A DNA stretch of 64,000 bases from Plecoglossus altivelis (lineage: Eukaryota > Chordata > Actinopteri > Osmeriformes > Plecoglossidae). The stretch spans positions 388,950 to 452,949 of the forward strand of contig BROE01000023.1 in the NCBI GenBank assembly GCA_036571765.1, in the 5' to 3' direction. Made by a program: the position numbers and the translations under genes. The notes under the pieces were generated by a model. It saw only the letters and a program-made list of their open reading frames with translations, was not told the DNA's origin and ran no database searches. Of the stretch, positions 26,601 through 38,800 are shown in pieces. Position 1 is the stretch's first letter. Every line of letters begins with the position of its first letter.

Positions 26601-29600
26601 CCAAACCAGTAAGCGTCTGGGATCGGAATGTGATCGGTGCGGTAGCCCTTTTGTCTGCGTCTTTTGTAGGCAATGGAGGTCAGGTCTGGGAAGTTCCTGT
26701 TCAGGTCGATGTTCTGGGCATTAGTGCGGCCGCTAGCCCAACCCTCATATGATCCACCCTACAAGTTTAATAAGGATGGGCTTCAACAATGTTTATGGGC
26801 CCTAAGTACTGGATGGACTCAATGAAGCCTGAACAACCTTCTTATGAAACACATATTTGCTTGTATACAGTGTCCCTCTGGCCATAAACACGGCAAACTG
26901 GATGTCTTCCCTACCCTGGCTTAATGAGACATTTATGGGTGATTTATTCCAGGCTTGTCCAACCCTGCCCTGAAAATCTATGATACCCTTCTGTCGGCTT
27001 CCAACCCCAGTTGTTACAAACATGATTCAGCTTGTCAAACAGAAAAGTGTTAGAATTAGATGTACTAGATCAGTGTTGGAACGAGAACCCAAAACAACAA
27101 AACCAAGTCAGGTGAACTCACAGTTTCGGGGTTTATACTGTCCTGTGCGCCAGGGAAGGCCAGTTCGTAGCCGTCAGGGTTCATGCACGGTAGGATGTGG
27201 ATGCGTGTAGTGTTGATGAGGGTCTGGACACGCTGGTTCCCCCGCTGGTACTCTGAACACAGGTACTGAACCAGGTAGAGCAGCAGCTGACGACCAAGGA
27301 CCTTGTTCCCGTGTAGGTTGCCAATGTACTTCACCTCTGGCTCCACTAGAGGGGGTCCCAGTGGAGACAGTTTTTAGGCACTGTTCAATTGTAGACCGTG
27401 TTATTATGGTTATTGTTTTGTAGCGAATCGAAATAAAATACTTCAGGAAATTTCACTAGGACAATATAAACTGTGCTCATTCAAAAAGAGTCAAAGTGCC
27501 GTAAGAAAAGACATTGATCAGTTAAGAGAATAGGAGCTTACGCAGTTCATGACGTCCAGGGTGGCTGGAGAACTCAATCACCAGCAGGTCCTTGCCCTCT
27601 GCACTGCGGCCTATGCTGTAGGTGGTTGCGATGTCGGAGCAGCGTGCGGCAGTTTTGGTAAGGATGCTGGTCAACTGAGCGTTGGACTGATATGCAAACT
27701 GGATTAGGGTGGGCGGCTCCACAGGGAAGCTGGCTGAAGCTACTTCCTGCTGGTCTGATACAGGCAGATAGTGGGGGTGAAAGTCAACATTGCTATGTTA
27801 CACTTTCATCCCTGACAAACTGACCTGAAATATATCAAAAGCCACAGAGCACTATAGTGTTTCTTTCTACTATGGTTGGGCTTGTACCATTGGCATGACA
27901 CCAGTTTGGAAGGAATATCATAACAGCGGTGTTGCCAAGCATCTGGTTACTTCAAGACTGGCTTGGAAATATACAGGTTTTTCATGTTGCACAAGGTTCA
28001 CAAAAAATCTCAAACCATATTTTTATCACACAGTGTGCCCATTTCCAATCATCCCCTCTTTGTTATTACTTAGCAGTTGCAAACAAGCAAGATTTAATAT
28101 TATGGTTTGGTGCAGCTGTTGAAATATGGCAAACAGAGCTTTTACAGGAAGCCTCAGACACACACACACAGACAAATCACAGGTATGTGAAATAACAGTG
28201 ACTGAGTGGACAGCCCAGGCAACAAATTTCCCTTATCTTACAGTAATGGTTCATATTTAGCAATATGACTTGGTATTGGTGTTGGCTCTGTATATCCTGT
28301 GTAAGATATCAACATTATTTATATACTGTTTATATTTTGTTAATGTAAATATCTGCCTATATTATATTTATAATGTAAGTAATAAAACAACTACTGTATA
28401 TGATGGTACAAAAGGTGTTGGAAGTCATGGTATTTATGTGCACTGTTTTGGAAGGTTTAATCCAGGCTTTAAGAAGCTGTTTGTCAAATATCTGCCTAAT
28501 AATGAAGGCAATATTCTTTAGAAACATCACAGAATTAAAGGAAGTCATGCAAAATAATTTACGACGCAACCATAAAACAAGATAAAAGGTTGGATTTCAT
28601 ATAGAAGCTGGTTTTTAACAGACCTATGAATGATTTAAGTGTGTTTTAGGCGCTGAAGAAGCTCTAGTAACCAGGCAGGGATTGTAAATGTGCAGAAAAC
28701 AGCACCCTGACTTGATCTTCAAAACCCTAATTTAGGGAGTTTTACTTTCTTTGCGACACAAAACACATTAAAAACAATTTAAACAGACGATGAGAAAAAG
28801 TAGTTGCATTGACACAACCATCAGCAGTCTGGCCTGGAACCCAATTTTGATGTAATTTCACAGACAAGGTTAAGATGTAAACCTTAATTTGAGTAAACAA
28901 GGCCCCAACTCATGTGCCTACCTCTCAGTCCCTCCAGGGGGTCATAACAGCCTTCCTCTTTGCTGACAAAGAAGCGGTCACAGTCCAAGAAGTAGGGCCA
29001 TGCCATGTCGATGCCCTCGAAAGCATGACCGCAGCTCATGAACACCCCCTCGCAGGCATTGCGGCAGGGCTTGAGGACCTTGTCTCTCTGACAGTGCGGG
29101 GACAGCACGGAGCAGCCCAGCATACGGATGTCTGGACTGCACTCTCCGTTGAGGAGGGAGTGGATCACACTGAGGAGGAGGTACTCGGTGCTCATCTCGG
29201 CCTCCTCACGGGTTCGATGGCCCAACATGTTGGGGAACATGGTCTGAGCGTAGGGCATGTCTTCACAGTAGCCCAAAACCATGTCCATGCATTTGGCTGA
29301 GAGGTAGGGTCAGTAAGGGTTGGATCAAGGCTAAAGTACAATGTTGGATATCGGAAACTTTGGCAGTGCAATAGCATAAACTGTATAAAATGTGAAAGAT
29401 ATTATACAGATAGTGCCACAGGCTGCACATTCTCAATACATTATGTGCTTCTGCAGAGTAGTCATGTCCAAAATATTTCTATTATCTCTGGAAATGAGAA
29501 TTTTAATATTTTATACAGCCATTGATCATTCCAGAATATATCTGGATTGCTCTCTGGAGGACCCAGAGGCTAAATTCCATTTAACCAAACCAGTGTTATC

Positions 29601-30763
29601 TCTGTAAGCTTCTACTTCCTAAAAAATATCTGTCCTGTTTGATTTGCCATCAACTTGCATGAAGACAAAACATGCTGTGCAAATGGGCTCACAATATACT
29701 ACATTGGCCTACATTAGACCTGAATCAGAAAATACAAAGAGATTGTATTATTGCCATAAATCAAAATATTATTATGCCTTCTTTGCATCACAACCATCTA
29801 CATGGCCTAATCATATTTATCAATAATATATCTTTGAGTCATTATGCGGTAATATAATGTGACTGCTGTGCCTGAGACCCTTCTGGGACAAAGGCCTGAA
29901 CCAGGCCACACCTTGTTACTCTGATCCATGTTTGCTACGTGGTCTGGGAACCCAGTCCATTGGAAAACTGGGTCAAATGAAACTACGTTTTGTGGACCAC
30001 AGCTGGCTTTTAAGGTTGCAGACTGGGTTCTAGATGTTCTAGCATTTTCCATGAAGTCTGGCAGTGGTCAAGAAAATTCCATAGTTCTGCACCTTGGCTG
30101 TTCAACAAGATATTCTCCAATGACTGTATGCTTTCAGCAAATGTATGTTTTAAATACGTACTTTTGCTTTCGTCGGTTGGTTTGCAACGCCCTGCAGAAG
30201 AAACGCGTTTTTATTTTCCCGGAAAACATAAACACTAGATGACAGAATTGGGTTCATCATCACTATACTGATTAGACTTCTAGGATATTATAGTTTATAG
30301 CTGAGCCATAAAGGATCATCTCTCCACACATGTTTACCTGTAAAACATATACACGTACGTTATGTTAAACGTTATGTTCTGTCCCAAACAAGCCTACTTA
30401 ACAAGTGGTAAACGTTCCATTAGTAGGCTAATGTATATCCGTGCATGCCTTTACTTTTGTAAGTTTCCAGAACTTTACTTTTACACAAGATTACAAACGT
30501 ATCAATAAAAGTGCTCTTCCGTGTTTACTTTAGTACAAGTTTAGTGCAAGGGTACTAGAAAGGGTAACATATTTCGCTTTACAAAGGCTACACATAATTA
30601 ACCCTGACACACATTATTACAGATCGACTACAGTCTACAGAAAACTTCATGTTCGTAATCACTGTAATTATACTTTACTCAGAAATCTTTGTCCGGGTTC
30701 ACAACGCAAAGAGGAAGACAATGCAACCGCTGTTAATACACCCAGAAAAATGATAGTGTTCAT
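23627..30763 (-). CDS. cpz: carboxypeptidase Z, ten exons, probable pseudoenzyme
   Basis: Exons in transcript order: 30763-30679, 29296-28922, 27754-27542, 27345-27122, 26758-26597, 25853-25695, 25527-25392, 25060-24921, 24458-24359, 23979-23627. All junctions are GT-AG and in phase, giving 648 residues (human CPZ is about 652). Residues 1-18 are a signal peptide. An upstream in-frame ATG at 30784 would add seven residues; I prefer 30763 because it starts the hydrophobic stretch. C31-C145 is a frizzled-type domain with all ten cysteines. The M14 N/E-type peptidase domain follows, with zinc ligands H236 and H377 and the N319-R320 pair (motif DLNRNFPD). A transthyretin-like domain (about 499-585) and a tail with KPWWWSYF complete the CPZ architecture. 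The family cleaves C-terminal Arg/Lys in the extracellular matrix and binds Wnts. Here the zinc ligand Glu is K239 (HGNK) and the catalytic Glu is K469 (FEITVKLGC), so peptidase activity is probably lost. It lies downstream of gpr78 on the same strand, as in other vertebrates. Confidence 0.95.
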
Positions 30764-30784
30764 TTCTACCAGACTGCAGTCCAT

Positions 30785-32104
30785 ATTGATGTGGTAACTA
30801 CATGCGCTGCTTTTAATTACACAGGAACTTCGAGCGCCCCAAAATGTCTGTTTAATACACGTATTACGGTCGACTATCACATTTCAAAGGCAACATCTTT
30901 GAACCGAGAAGAACAAGACATGTCCTTGCACGTAAGATTTTGTTCTGTGATTCACCTGTTGTCAATTTTAAACTAAACATTATTGTGAAAACATTGATCT
31001 GTACTGTATGACATTCGATCGCCTATTTGACTGTACAGCGTATACTTTCCTATGCCATTTGACAGCCTAGTCCATAAGTACATTATATGAAGATGATGAA
31101 CTCATATAATAAGACAGCAGAATATACTGTAAGAGAAAAATTAATTTACAACTTTATTGCACATACTTTCACATACAGCAGTTTAACTTTACACTGCCAA
31201 AGAACAGCAACTGTCTCACATAATTTAAAAAACCTGTGTCTACACCCAAAGAACACGTTTTCATTAAATAACTATTTTAATTTAAGTGTATCAAAACGTT
31301 TAACAGTCACATGTTGAAATCTGGCACAAAGGCAAGTGTCTTTAAAGCACTTGGACATATGGACATTCTTTTGCCACTTTATGTAGCACAACTGTAGATA
31401 GCGAATCACTTCTACAGATAGACAAAATCATTTATTTTACAGTCAGAAGAGTTACAATTACACTATGTATATGTACAAATATTTTCAGCAACCATCTGGC
31501 AAAAGAATAACAGAGGTACAAATGTATTTCATAACAAAGTACCTGTAGTCGCCTATATTCAGTTTAGACATACACCTTAACGTCGTAGTAAAAAGGGGGA
31601 TTTACCTTTGGCTCTTGAAACTAGTAGGTTGGAGAGAATTATACAAAGTGCATCATCATCCAATGATTGACATGACATTTGTGAAGAACTACATAGAAGT
31701 CTAACACAGTCCATAGAGAATACAGTCACCACTTTGTGGCACTTGCCATTGTGAGGAGGCCATACAATTGAATGTAATGTAAAGAAATAACCTGATGCAC
31801 CTGGTAGTGGCAGTGCTCAGTGTGCGCTAGACAGACACTAGCTTTGACATCCATGATTCAGCACAATCAATTCAAAGAACATAACCATCTTTTACTTAAA
31901 GTCCCTGTTTTCTGGTTACAAAGCATGGTAAAATTGACTTTGCCAGAGGTTGTGATAGTGAGCAAACACCTTTCTCTCAGCTCTCATAACAGAGCTAAGC
32001 TATGATATGCATGTGGTCTCCAGTACTGTGATCAGTATCTGTTATTCCCTGTTTGTCCACTGAGTCAATGGCTTATCAAAAAATATTGATTCATTTAATC
32101 GTTA

Positions 32105-32169
<65 letters not shown>

Positions 32170-32593
32170 TCGTGTCTGAGTGAGCGAGTGTTTGCATGCG
32201 TTTGTTTGTGTGTGTGGTACGTGTGTTTGTGGCATGGTCAGAGAAATGTAGATCACTTCCTTTGTTTACCAATATGGTCTTAGAGCCAGTGTCTTAGAAT
32301 GTGATCACTCTCCTTGGCTTTTCATCTCTCTTACAGTGTGTTTCTGCTCCATCATCCTCTTGTGTCTTCTTCTATTGTACCAAACCTTAAGCCCCCTGCC
32401 CATGATGTCTTCCCCTCCTACCTCTCAGTCCCTCCATCCATAATTGCCCTTCCTGTTCTGTTCTCTCTACCCTGTTTTCTTTCCATGTAACACCTTCATC
32501 GATCCCCATCTCCTCTTGCCCCCCCTCTTTACCTATGAGGCAAACGTTATTTTTTGGGCGCTGGCATTATGTTCCACATCCAAGTGTATGTCA
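30785..32593. other. intergenic gap between gpr78 and cpz
   Basis: About 1.8 kb, expected to hold the gpr78 3' UTR and the cpz promoter and 5' UTR. It contains the TG microsatellite. No further coding exon is visible on either strand. Confidence 0.6.
32106..32164. repeat. (TG)n microsatellite
   Basis: About 29 uninterrupted TG units, about 430 bp downstream of the gpr78 stop codon. An open frame through it encodes only alternating Cys-Val and is not a gene. Confidence 0.98.
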
Positions 32594-34630
32594 TTAACTG
32601 ATCCTCTGGAGACAGTAGTCATTCTCAGTGTCTAAAGAGCTGTTGTGCCCAGATGAGGGGTACAGGTCACGGCGCAGTAGTCTGTTGACGACAGTAACCA
32701 GAACCTTCTTGTACTGTTGACGCAGGAGGGAGTAGGCGAAGGGGTCAGACGCAGCCTTGCTGTATGTCAAGCACTTACTGACGATCCCCCAGTGGCGGTT
32801 GATGCCCACAAAGGGAAGTAACTCAGTCAGTCTGAGAGGAAAGGGAAAGGGAGGGACAGCCAAATATAGCCAAAATAGTCTTTTAGACAAGACATATTCT
32901 CTTCTCATTAGACATAAGATTCTGAGCTGTTTGTTTCATTTGTTATCAAGAATTGCGGTTAGTGATTGCTCTTGGAGATGTCTTGTACTATGTCAAGCTC
33001 AGATAAACCCATGGAACATAACAGGGTTTTTTTCCAAAGCAGTCTCACACAGTTGTCAGACTCTTTCAACACATTTAGTCATTGGGAATAAGTTGTCTAC
33101 TGTATAGCAACATGTTCACATTCCTTTAAACACTATACAGCATTATGCTGTGTTATGTAATACAATATAACAATGTGTCGTCAAAGACATGGACATCCAG
33201 CATCAATATATGAATAGATAGCGATGCTAAGCATAAAACTGAAAGAGTATGATAGGCCCTATCTTTGGCAGATCTGTCTCCTCAACTGGGCAATCAGACT
33301 ATTTGTGGAGGGTACAGAGATGAGCCAATTACATTTTAGTTCATTGAACCTGAGACATATGCTGTATCCATATCTTGGAATAAGGGATGAGCTCAATTGA
33401 CTCTGAAATTGGAGATCCCATTAAACCTAAATAAGTAGAGAATGAGCGTTATTTGCACTGATAAGTCAAATTGAGTAGAAAACCAACACGGATGGATTTC
33501 TTATATAGGATCATGGTACATGTGTTTTAAGTGTACAGTAGCTTCTGCAATGCTCTCACTGGATGAAACTGTTTTGATTTTTGTATTATTAAGTGTACCT
33601 TATGTTGTGGGGGCAATGCTCATATTTTAGTTTACAGTTAGTAGACAGCAGACAGCAGCAAGTGAAAAAACAGTACTTTGTGTTTGCTGAAGGTAATATG
33701 GTTCATATTCAATTGTCTTGCTTTAAGATGAATCCCACTTACCTTGTAATTACATATGGAGCAAAGCAGATGATAAACGAGCCAATAAAGATGCTTATTT
33801 TCTTGGTAGCTCTCTGTTTCCTCCTTTTTTGCTCTACCAGACATCTTTGTTTCACGCTGAAAACATCAGTTATGTTTCTTTCAGTTCAATTCAAAAGATA
33901 ACATTGACATCATATAATTATCACTGACAAAACCATTGACAGATAAACATGGATGCAAGTACCTCGGGTGGATATCTACCAGCAAAAAAAGGGTCTGCAT
34001 GGTGATTATATCAATCCTCTTGCAATGAAACCGTGCAACTTTTAAAACCTTTAAGTACGTGAAGCACAGGATTAGAAGGGACAACATGAAGCTAGTGGCA
34101 TGGAAAACAACGGTGAAAACTGTAAACTTAATGCGGTCGCTCTCCTCAGTTAGGTGCAAGGTACAGGACGCGTAAATGTGGCTGTAGTCAACCCAGGAGA
34201 AAAGGAGCGCAATGAAGGAAAACGTGAGTGAATGTAGCCACGAGTAGCAAACCATGATCACTGCATCCTTGTATCTCATCTTGCTGGAGTAACTCAAGGG
34301 AAAGACCACCGCTATCCATCGGTCAATGCTTAGAGCTGCCATGCTCAACATAGTGTTCGCAGTCAAAAAAGTCTCCAGAAAGCTTACGGTATGGCAAAGG
34401 CAATTACCAAAGGGTTGCTGATTTCTGATAATCCCCACCAATGTCGTTGGCATGTTTAAAATGGTAATGAGAATGTTGCAAAAAGACAGGTTCATGGTGA
34501 ATATACCTGGAACCTGTCGCCGTATCTCGGTGCTGTGAACGAAACATAATAGTACCAACAAGTTCGACAACAAAGACACGATTGCGACCACTACAATGAA
34601 AAACGCGAAAATAATTTCAGTAAAGTCCAT
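32594..34630 (-). CDS. gpr78: orphan G protein-coupled receptor 78
   Basis: Three exons, 34630-33963, 33856-33743 and 32831-32594, join in phase to 339 residues with seven hydrophobic segments. Exon 1 runs from TM1 to the start of the third intracellular loop, exon 2 carries the basic loop (VEQKRRKQRATKK) and TM6 (CFAPYVITR), and exon 3 carries TM7 (SKAASDPFAY) and the tail. The GPR26/GPR78 pair is recognised by VARFHCKRIDIITMQ. The tail SSLDTENDYCLQ resembles human GPR78 rather than GPR26, and the neighbour cpz supports GPR78. The DRY box is DRW (103-105), and the usual TM2 Asp is Asn (N52, in LSFCN), as in GPR26. Family members are membrane receptors without an agreed ligand, reported to raise cAMP constitutively. 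The gene ends about 1.8 kb upstream of cpz. No defect was seen. Confidence 0.94.
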
Positions 34631-35798
34631 TTCTCACTTCAGTATGTACGGATGTGGACCTGTACCTGATAAGATACAAATAAAATCCACCATGGTTAGT
34701 CGTCGTTCATTGCCAATAGCTCCTCATTCCAGGTTGGAGAAATTAACTATTACAAGTCTTGCAGCAGGTCTCCAAGTTGTTGAGGAGCTGTCCAGCGTTC
34801 TGAAGTGAGGAGACGCGGGCACTTCCTTCTTGAGCGCTCAGACCACGCTCAGAACATTTCGGTCCTTAGGGGTTGCGGAATGTTACATATGTAGAAGCAG
34901 TTAGCCCGGAAGATGCATTTTAGTTGTATGGACATGATACCATAGGTGGTGTCTGCTTTTCGACTGCTACGACTGCCTCAGAATGAAAACAGTGGCAACG
35001 CACTCTATTGACTTGTGAGCAGAACATGCGTACTAGACAAAATACTCTGTATGAGAAGCTGCTTGATTGACCTGTTTAAAAACGAACGGTTGCTTAACAC
35101 ACAACGGAAATAAAAATGTCCTAACAAAAAGGAAAATTACAAATGCCAATAACAAGTATCTTATTTATGTGGAAAGGCACGTGATAGTAACCCACTCGGT
35201 TGATTTGTTTATTTCGTTATTTTTCGTTATGTTATTGTATGAACAATGCATACATTTTCACTCAACTGTTGATTCAATTGTCTGCCTATTTAAATTAAAA
35301 ATACCCATGTTGTTGACACATCAAGTCTGCAAAACTATGCGCATGGATGATACCTAGGGATAAGCTACTACTTGATAATTGATCCTGGGTCGCCCATGAC
35401 AAAAGGCACCAGGTGCACATTGGAGGAGGACGAAGTGAAACTGGCAAATAGACCTATTTTCCTGAAATAAATTATTAAGAACTGGAGCAACTTTGGCTGA
35501 GGAGGTTTTCACATTTTCACCGAAACCTGTTCGAGTCCCCAAGGCTTCTGAAAATACTTTCATTATAGCCATTACTTGGCAGACAATTATCTTTTTCGTA
35601 GATATTGTTCTGTATAGAAAAATAGTTCTGAATTTAGATGCCAATTAAGGGAGAGGACATGCTTTCAGTACCCGGTTATCAACTATTAAGTCAAAAGAAC
35701 TTGTGTTGGACTACTGAAGAACATGTCGCGTGTTTTTAAAAGTGTGCTGTACCTGATTAATACCTAGTCAGAACAACCTAATTCGTGCCTGTTGCTTT

Positions 35799-35894
35799 TT
35801 GGTCTATGTTGACCTTGTCAACATATTGGTCTATGTTGACCTTGTCAACATATTGGTCTATGTTGACAAGGTCAACAAGGTCAACATAGACCAA
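35799..35894. repeat. 27-bp tandem repeat capped by its own inverted copy
   Basis: Two exact copies of a 27-bp unit (TTGGTCTATGTTGACCTTGT plus CAACATA) at 35799-35825 and 35826-35852 are followed by a third start, 35853-35894. That third part turns round and ends ACAAGGTCAACATAGACCAA, the exact reverse complement of the first 20 bases of the unit. The whole can fold into a long hairpin. No coding potential. Confidence 0.95.
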
Positions 35895-38800
35895 AGATCA
35901 AGACCTTGCTAAAATCAAGATTTCCCGACCATTCAAAAATGTATGCACGATATGTAGAATATTGTTTAAAGCTAGGGAAATCAGTAATGACTTGCCTCCT
36001 GTGGTTTACATCTGACATGTAGGCCAAATGGCCTCCTCCAGGTAAATGTCCTGGTATAGTTGTCCAGTAACGTAAAGACTCACTGATACATCTCATTTAA
36101 AGTGCAACTTTACTAACAAGACAATTCTAATACACTGTGGATTATTTGCAAGTCCTTTTGGGAGTGTAAAGAGAGTCAGGGAGATTAAATAACAGTGGGT
36201 AATATCATCTCTCTGCAAACGACTGATCAAACGACTTGGGGGAGGCTACAGCTGTGCTTGTGGGGAGAAAGTGCAGCACTATTTATAGCCTAACACAGTG
36301 TCACCTTTAATATGACTGCTTGCTATTAGTACATTACCTAAGCAAACATTGGCATCAGGGTGAAGTGAGGTATCCCAGCAATTGAATTAAATGATGCTTC
36401 TGGAATAACGCATTGCTAACAGCCAGACTATTTATAATTTGGGAGTTTCACACAACTTAATGACACTAGCAAATTCATAGGCAGACAATAAACTGTAATA
36501 GTACAGTCAAATGTGTTAATATTTAACAATGTCTACAGATGTTTCCAGGAATGGATTACTTAGGTATTCTTTTGTCATAAGTTGAAATGTTTTACTGTAA
36601 GGGCACAACAACCTGAATGTTCTCATCATTGTCACATTATTTGCTCAACTCTGGTAAACCTACTATAGATGTACAGAAAATATTGAATGTTGACAACGTT
36701 TTGAACAAATTGGTATTAGACACAATGGCTACATTATGACTGGAAATGGAAAATGGACATGATAAGTGTATTTTTAACAAAGGAGAATTTCATGGTCAGT
36801 TCAGACACTGTGTTCCCTATCCATCCAAGTAGAGAGCCACACTCTTGCGTAATCATGCCTGACCTTCACAAACACACTCACCACCACAGGAGAGCAACGT
36901 AAGTGCTTTAGATGATGGAAGATAGGTGACTTCTCCCTAATGTACAGGATGGATTCCCTATTGTCTGAAAAATGCATCTGAAATGTACTTTGTAGACTGC
37001 TACTTCCACCATAGAAACTCTAAAAAAAAAATAGCAGAAACTCACAAGAAACTTAATCTACTGTAAAAGGTCAAAGAGTAGATTGCAAGCTTTGACCCAA
37101 GGGTCAGTCTGGGGGTTGGTTAATATATATTAATGTCCTAAATTAACTTCTCTATAGACTCATTAAATAAAATGCTCAAAAGATTGTAGGAATATAATGT
37201 GGGTACCATATTGTTTAAAATCAGAAAATGTAATTTATGCATAGCATCAAATGATATCAGTCATCTTGGTAGGCCAATTGTGTTGCTTACCTTAACATAA
37301 AAGACAATCAGAAGGGTTTACATTTTACAACATTGGATTAGTTTTTCTCTACATCAACAGAAGGCATGATGGCTGCTTGCCTCACTGCTGGCTCTATCTT
37401 TTGGACTGACTGCTGTTGAAAAACATCTGTGCCAGCTCAACACGGCACCATCTGAAACACTTCTTCAGCAAATATTTATGATCAACGCTAAGTTAATTAC
37501 ACCATAATTTCTTTCAGACGATTTCTGCAGTCATTGTTACTCTAATGATTACATTTGAAATATAATATTTTCCTTTCAAAGACTGTCGATTTGGAATGGT
37601 GCCCCAAATACGTATTCATGCATTTGATATTTTCTAATATCAAATTGCCTAATCACATTGTTGTTCAACTACCAATGTAGACCACAATACAAGTCCCTTA
37701 TGTGACACTGCTATCTTGCACTTCTTTAGAATGATGGATACTCCAACATTTAACCTAGGACTTCTTAGCTTAAGTAGGGTGAATCAAATTATGCAATAAT
37801 CACTGACATTTGTGTCATGCCATGTTATCCATTCATGACTGCACTTAACTACAACTGCACTCAAATACGACAACTGCACTCAAATCAAGGTAATCATAGT
37901 AATTGGTTGTATCCAAGCCACCGCAAGGTATGTCGCTGAACTGTGTATGAGCACTGTGTGTGACCTGTATTAGGTCAGTCTACATTACCATACGGGTCCA
38001 ATGAAACACAGAAGAAAGGCTATGCTTGCAAATAAGACGTTTGTCACTTCTTATTACATCGCTACCCAAAGGCATACAGATCCACTGACCAGAACACTAG
38101 CTATCATGCCATCATTATCAAGAAAACCAACTGATAGGACCATTGTGAGAGCCACACTGCTGATGAACACCTTAGTCTAGTGTTTACAGAAAAGAGCAGC
38201 CTGCAACAGATGGCTTGCCTTCAGCTCCTTCACACCACGGATAGTTGTTTGACAACATACCTGAGACACCGGAGGGACATTTGTAAACACCAGCCCAGAA
38301 ATCTCAGATACACATCAGACTGTACTGAGCGACAGAGGACTTCTAAGCAGTAACCTGGCTTCTGTAAAGCCAACATACCATAAGTGTTCACTCCAACCCT
38401 ATTCTAGTTCGTCTGACAATAATTATCTGGTAAATCGGATGAGTTACATATGGTATTAATAAGAGAACTTCAAGACAATGTAGCTCCCCAGAGACTGCAT
38501 TGGGCAGCTATGTAATACTGATTTGCATGACACACTTTGGAGTCAGTCAGGTAATACTAATCTAAGATCAGTCTTATTTAAGTAAGTGGTGGGGCACCTG
38601 GTTGAATTCCATAATTTTTAGAACAATTTGAAATTATTAGCTGTCTTCTGATTCTTTTCTATTGAAACAGAAATAACTTGGAATCTGAATCCACAATTAC
38701 AAGTACTAGAACCGCATGGAGAAACTGGGTTAACATGGCAAAAAAGACAATACTGACTTGCACACTCCAAACTATTTTTTAGGGTCTGCCTGTTGAGTTT

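Noticed and set aside
28914..29300. Plus-strand frame of 128 codons
   Set aside because: Antisense shadow of the cpz frizzled-domain exon.
32053..32283. Open frame of 76 codons with a long Cys-Val run
   Set aside because: It is a translation of the TG microsatellite, with no homology or splice signals.
35354..35644. Minus-strand frame of 96 codons upstream of gpr78
   Set aside because: No receptor or other domain and no splice link to gpr78 exon 1, which has its own start codon.
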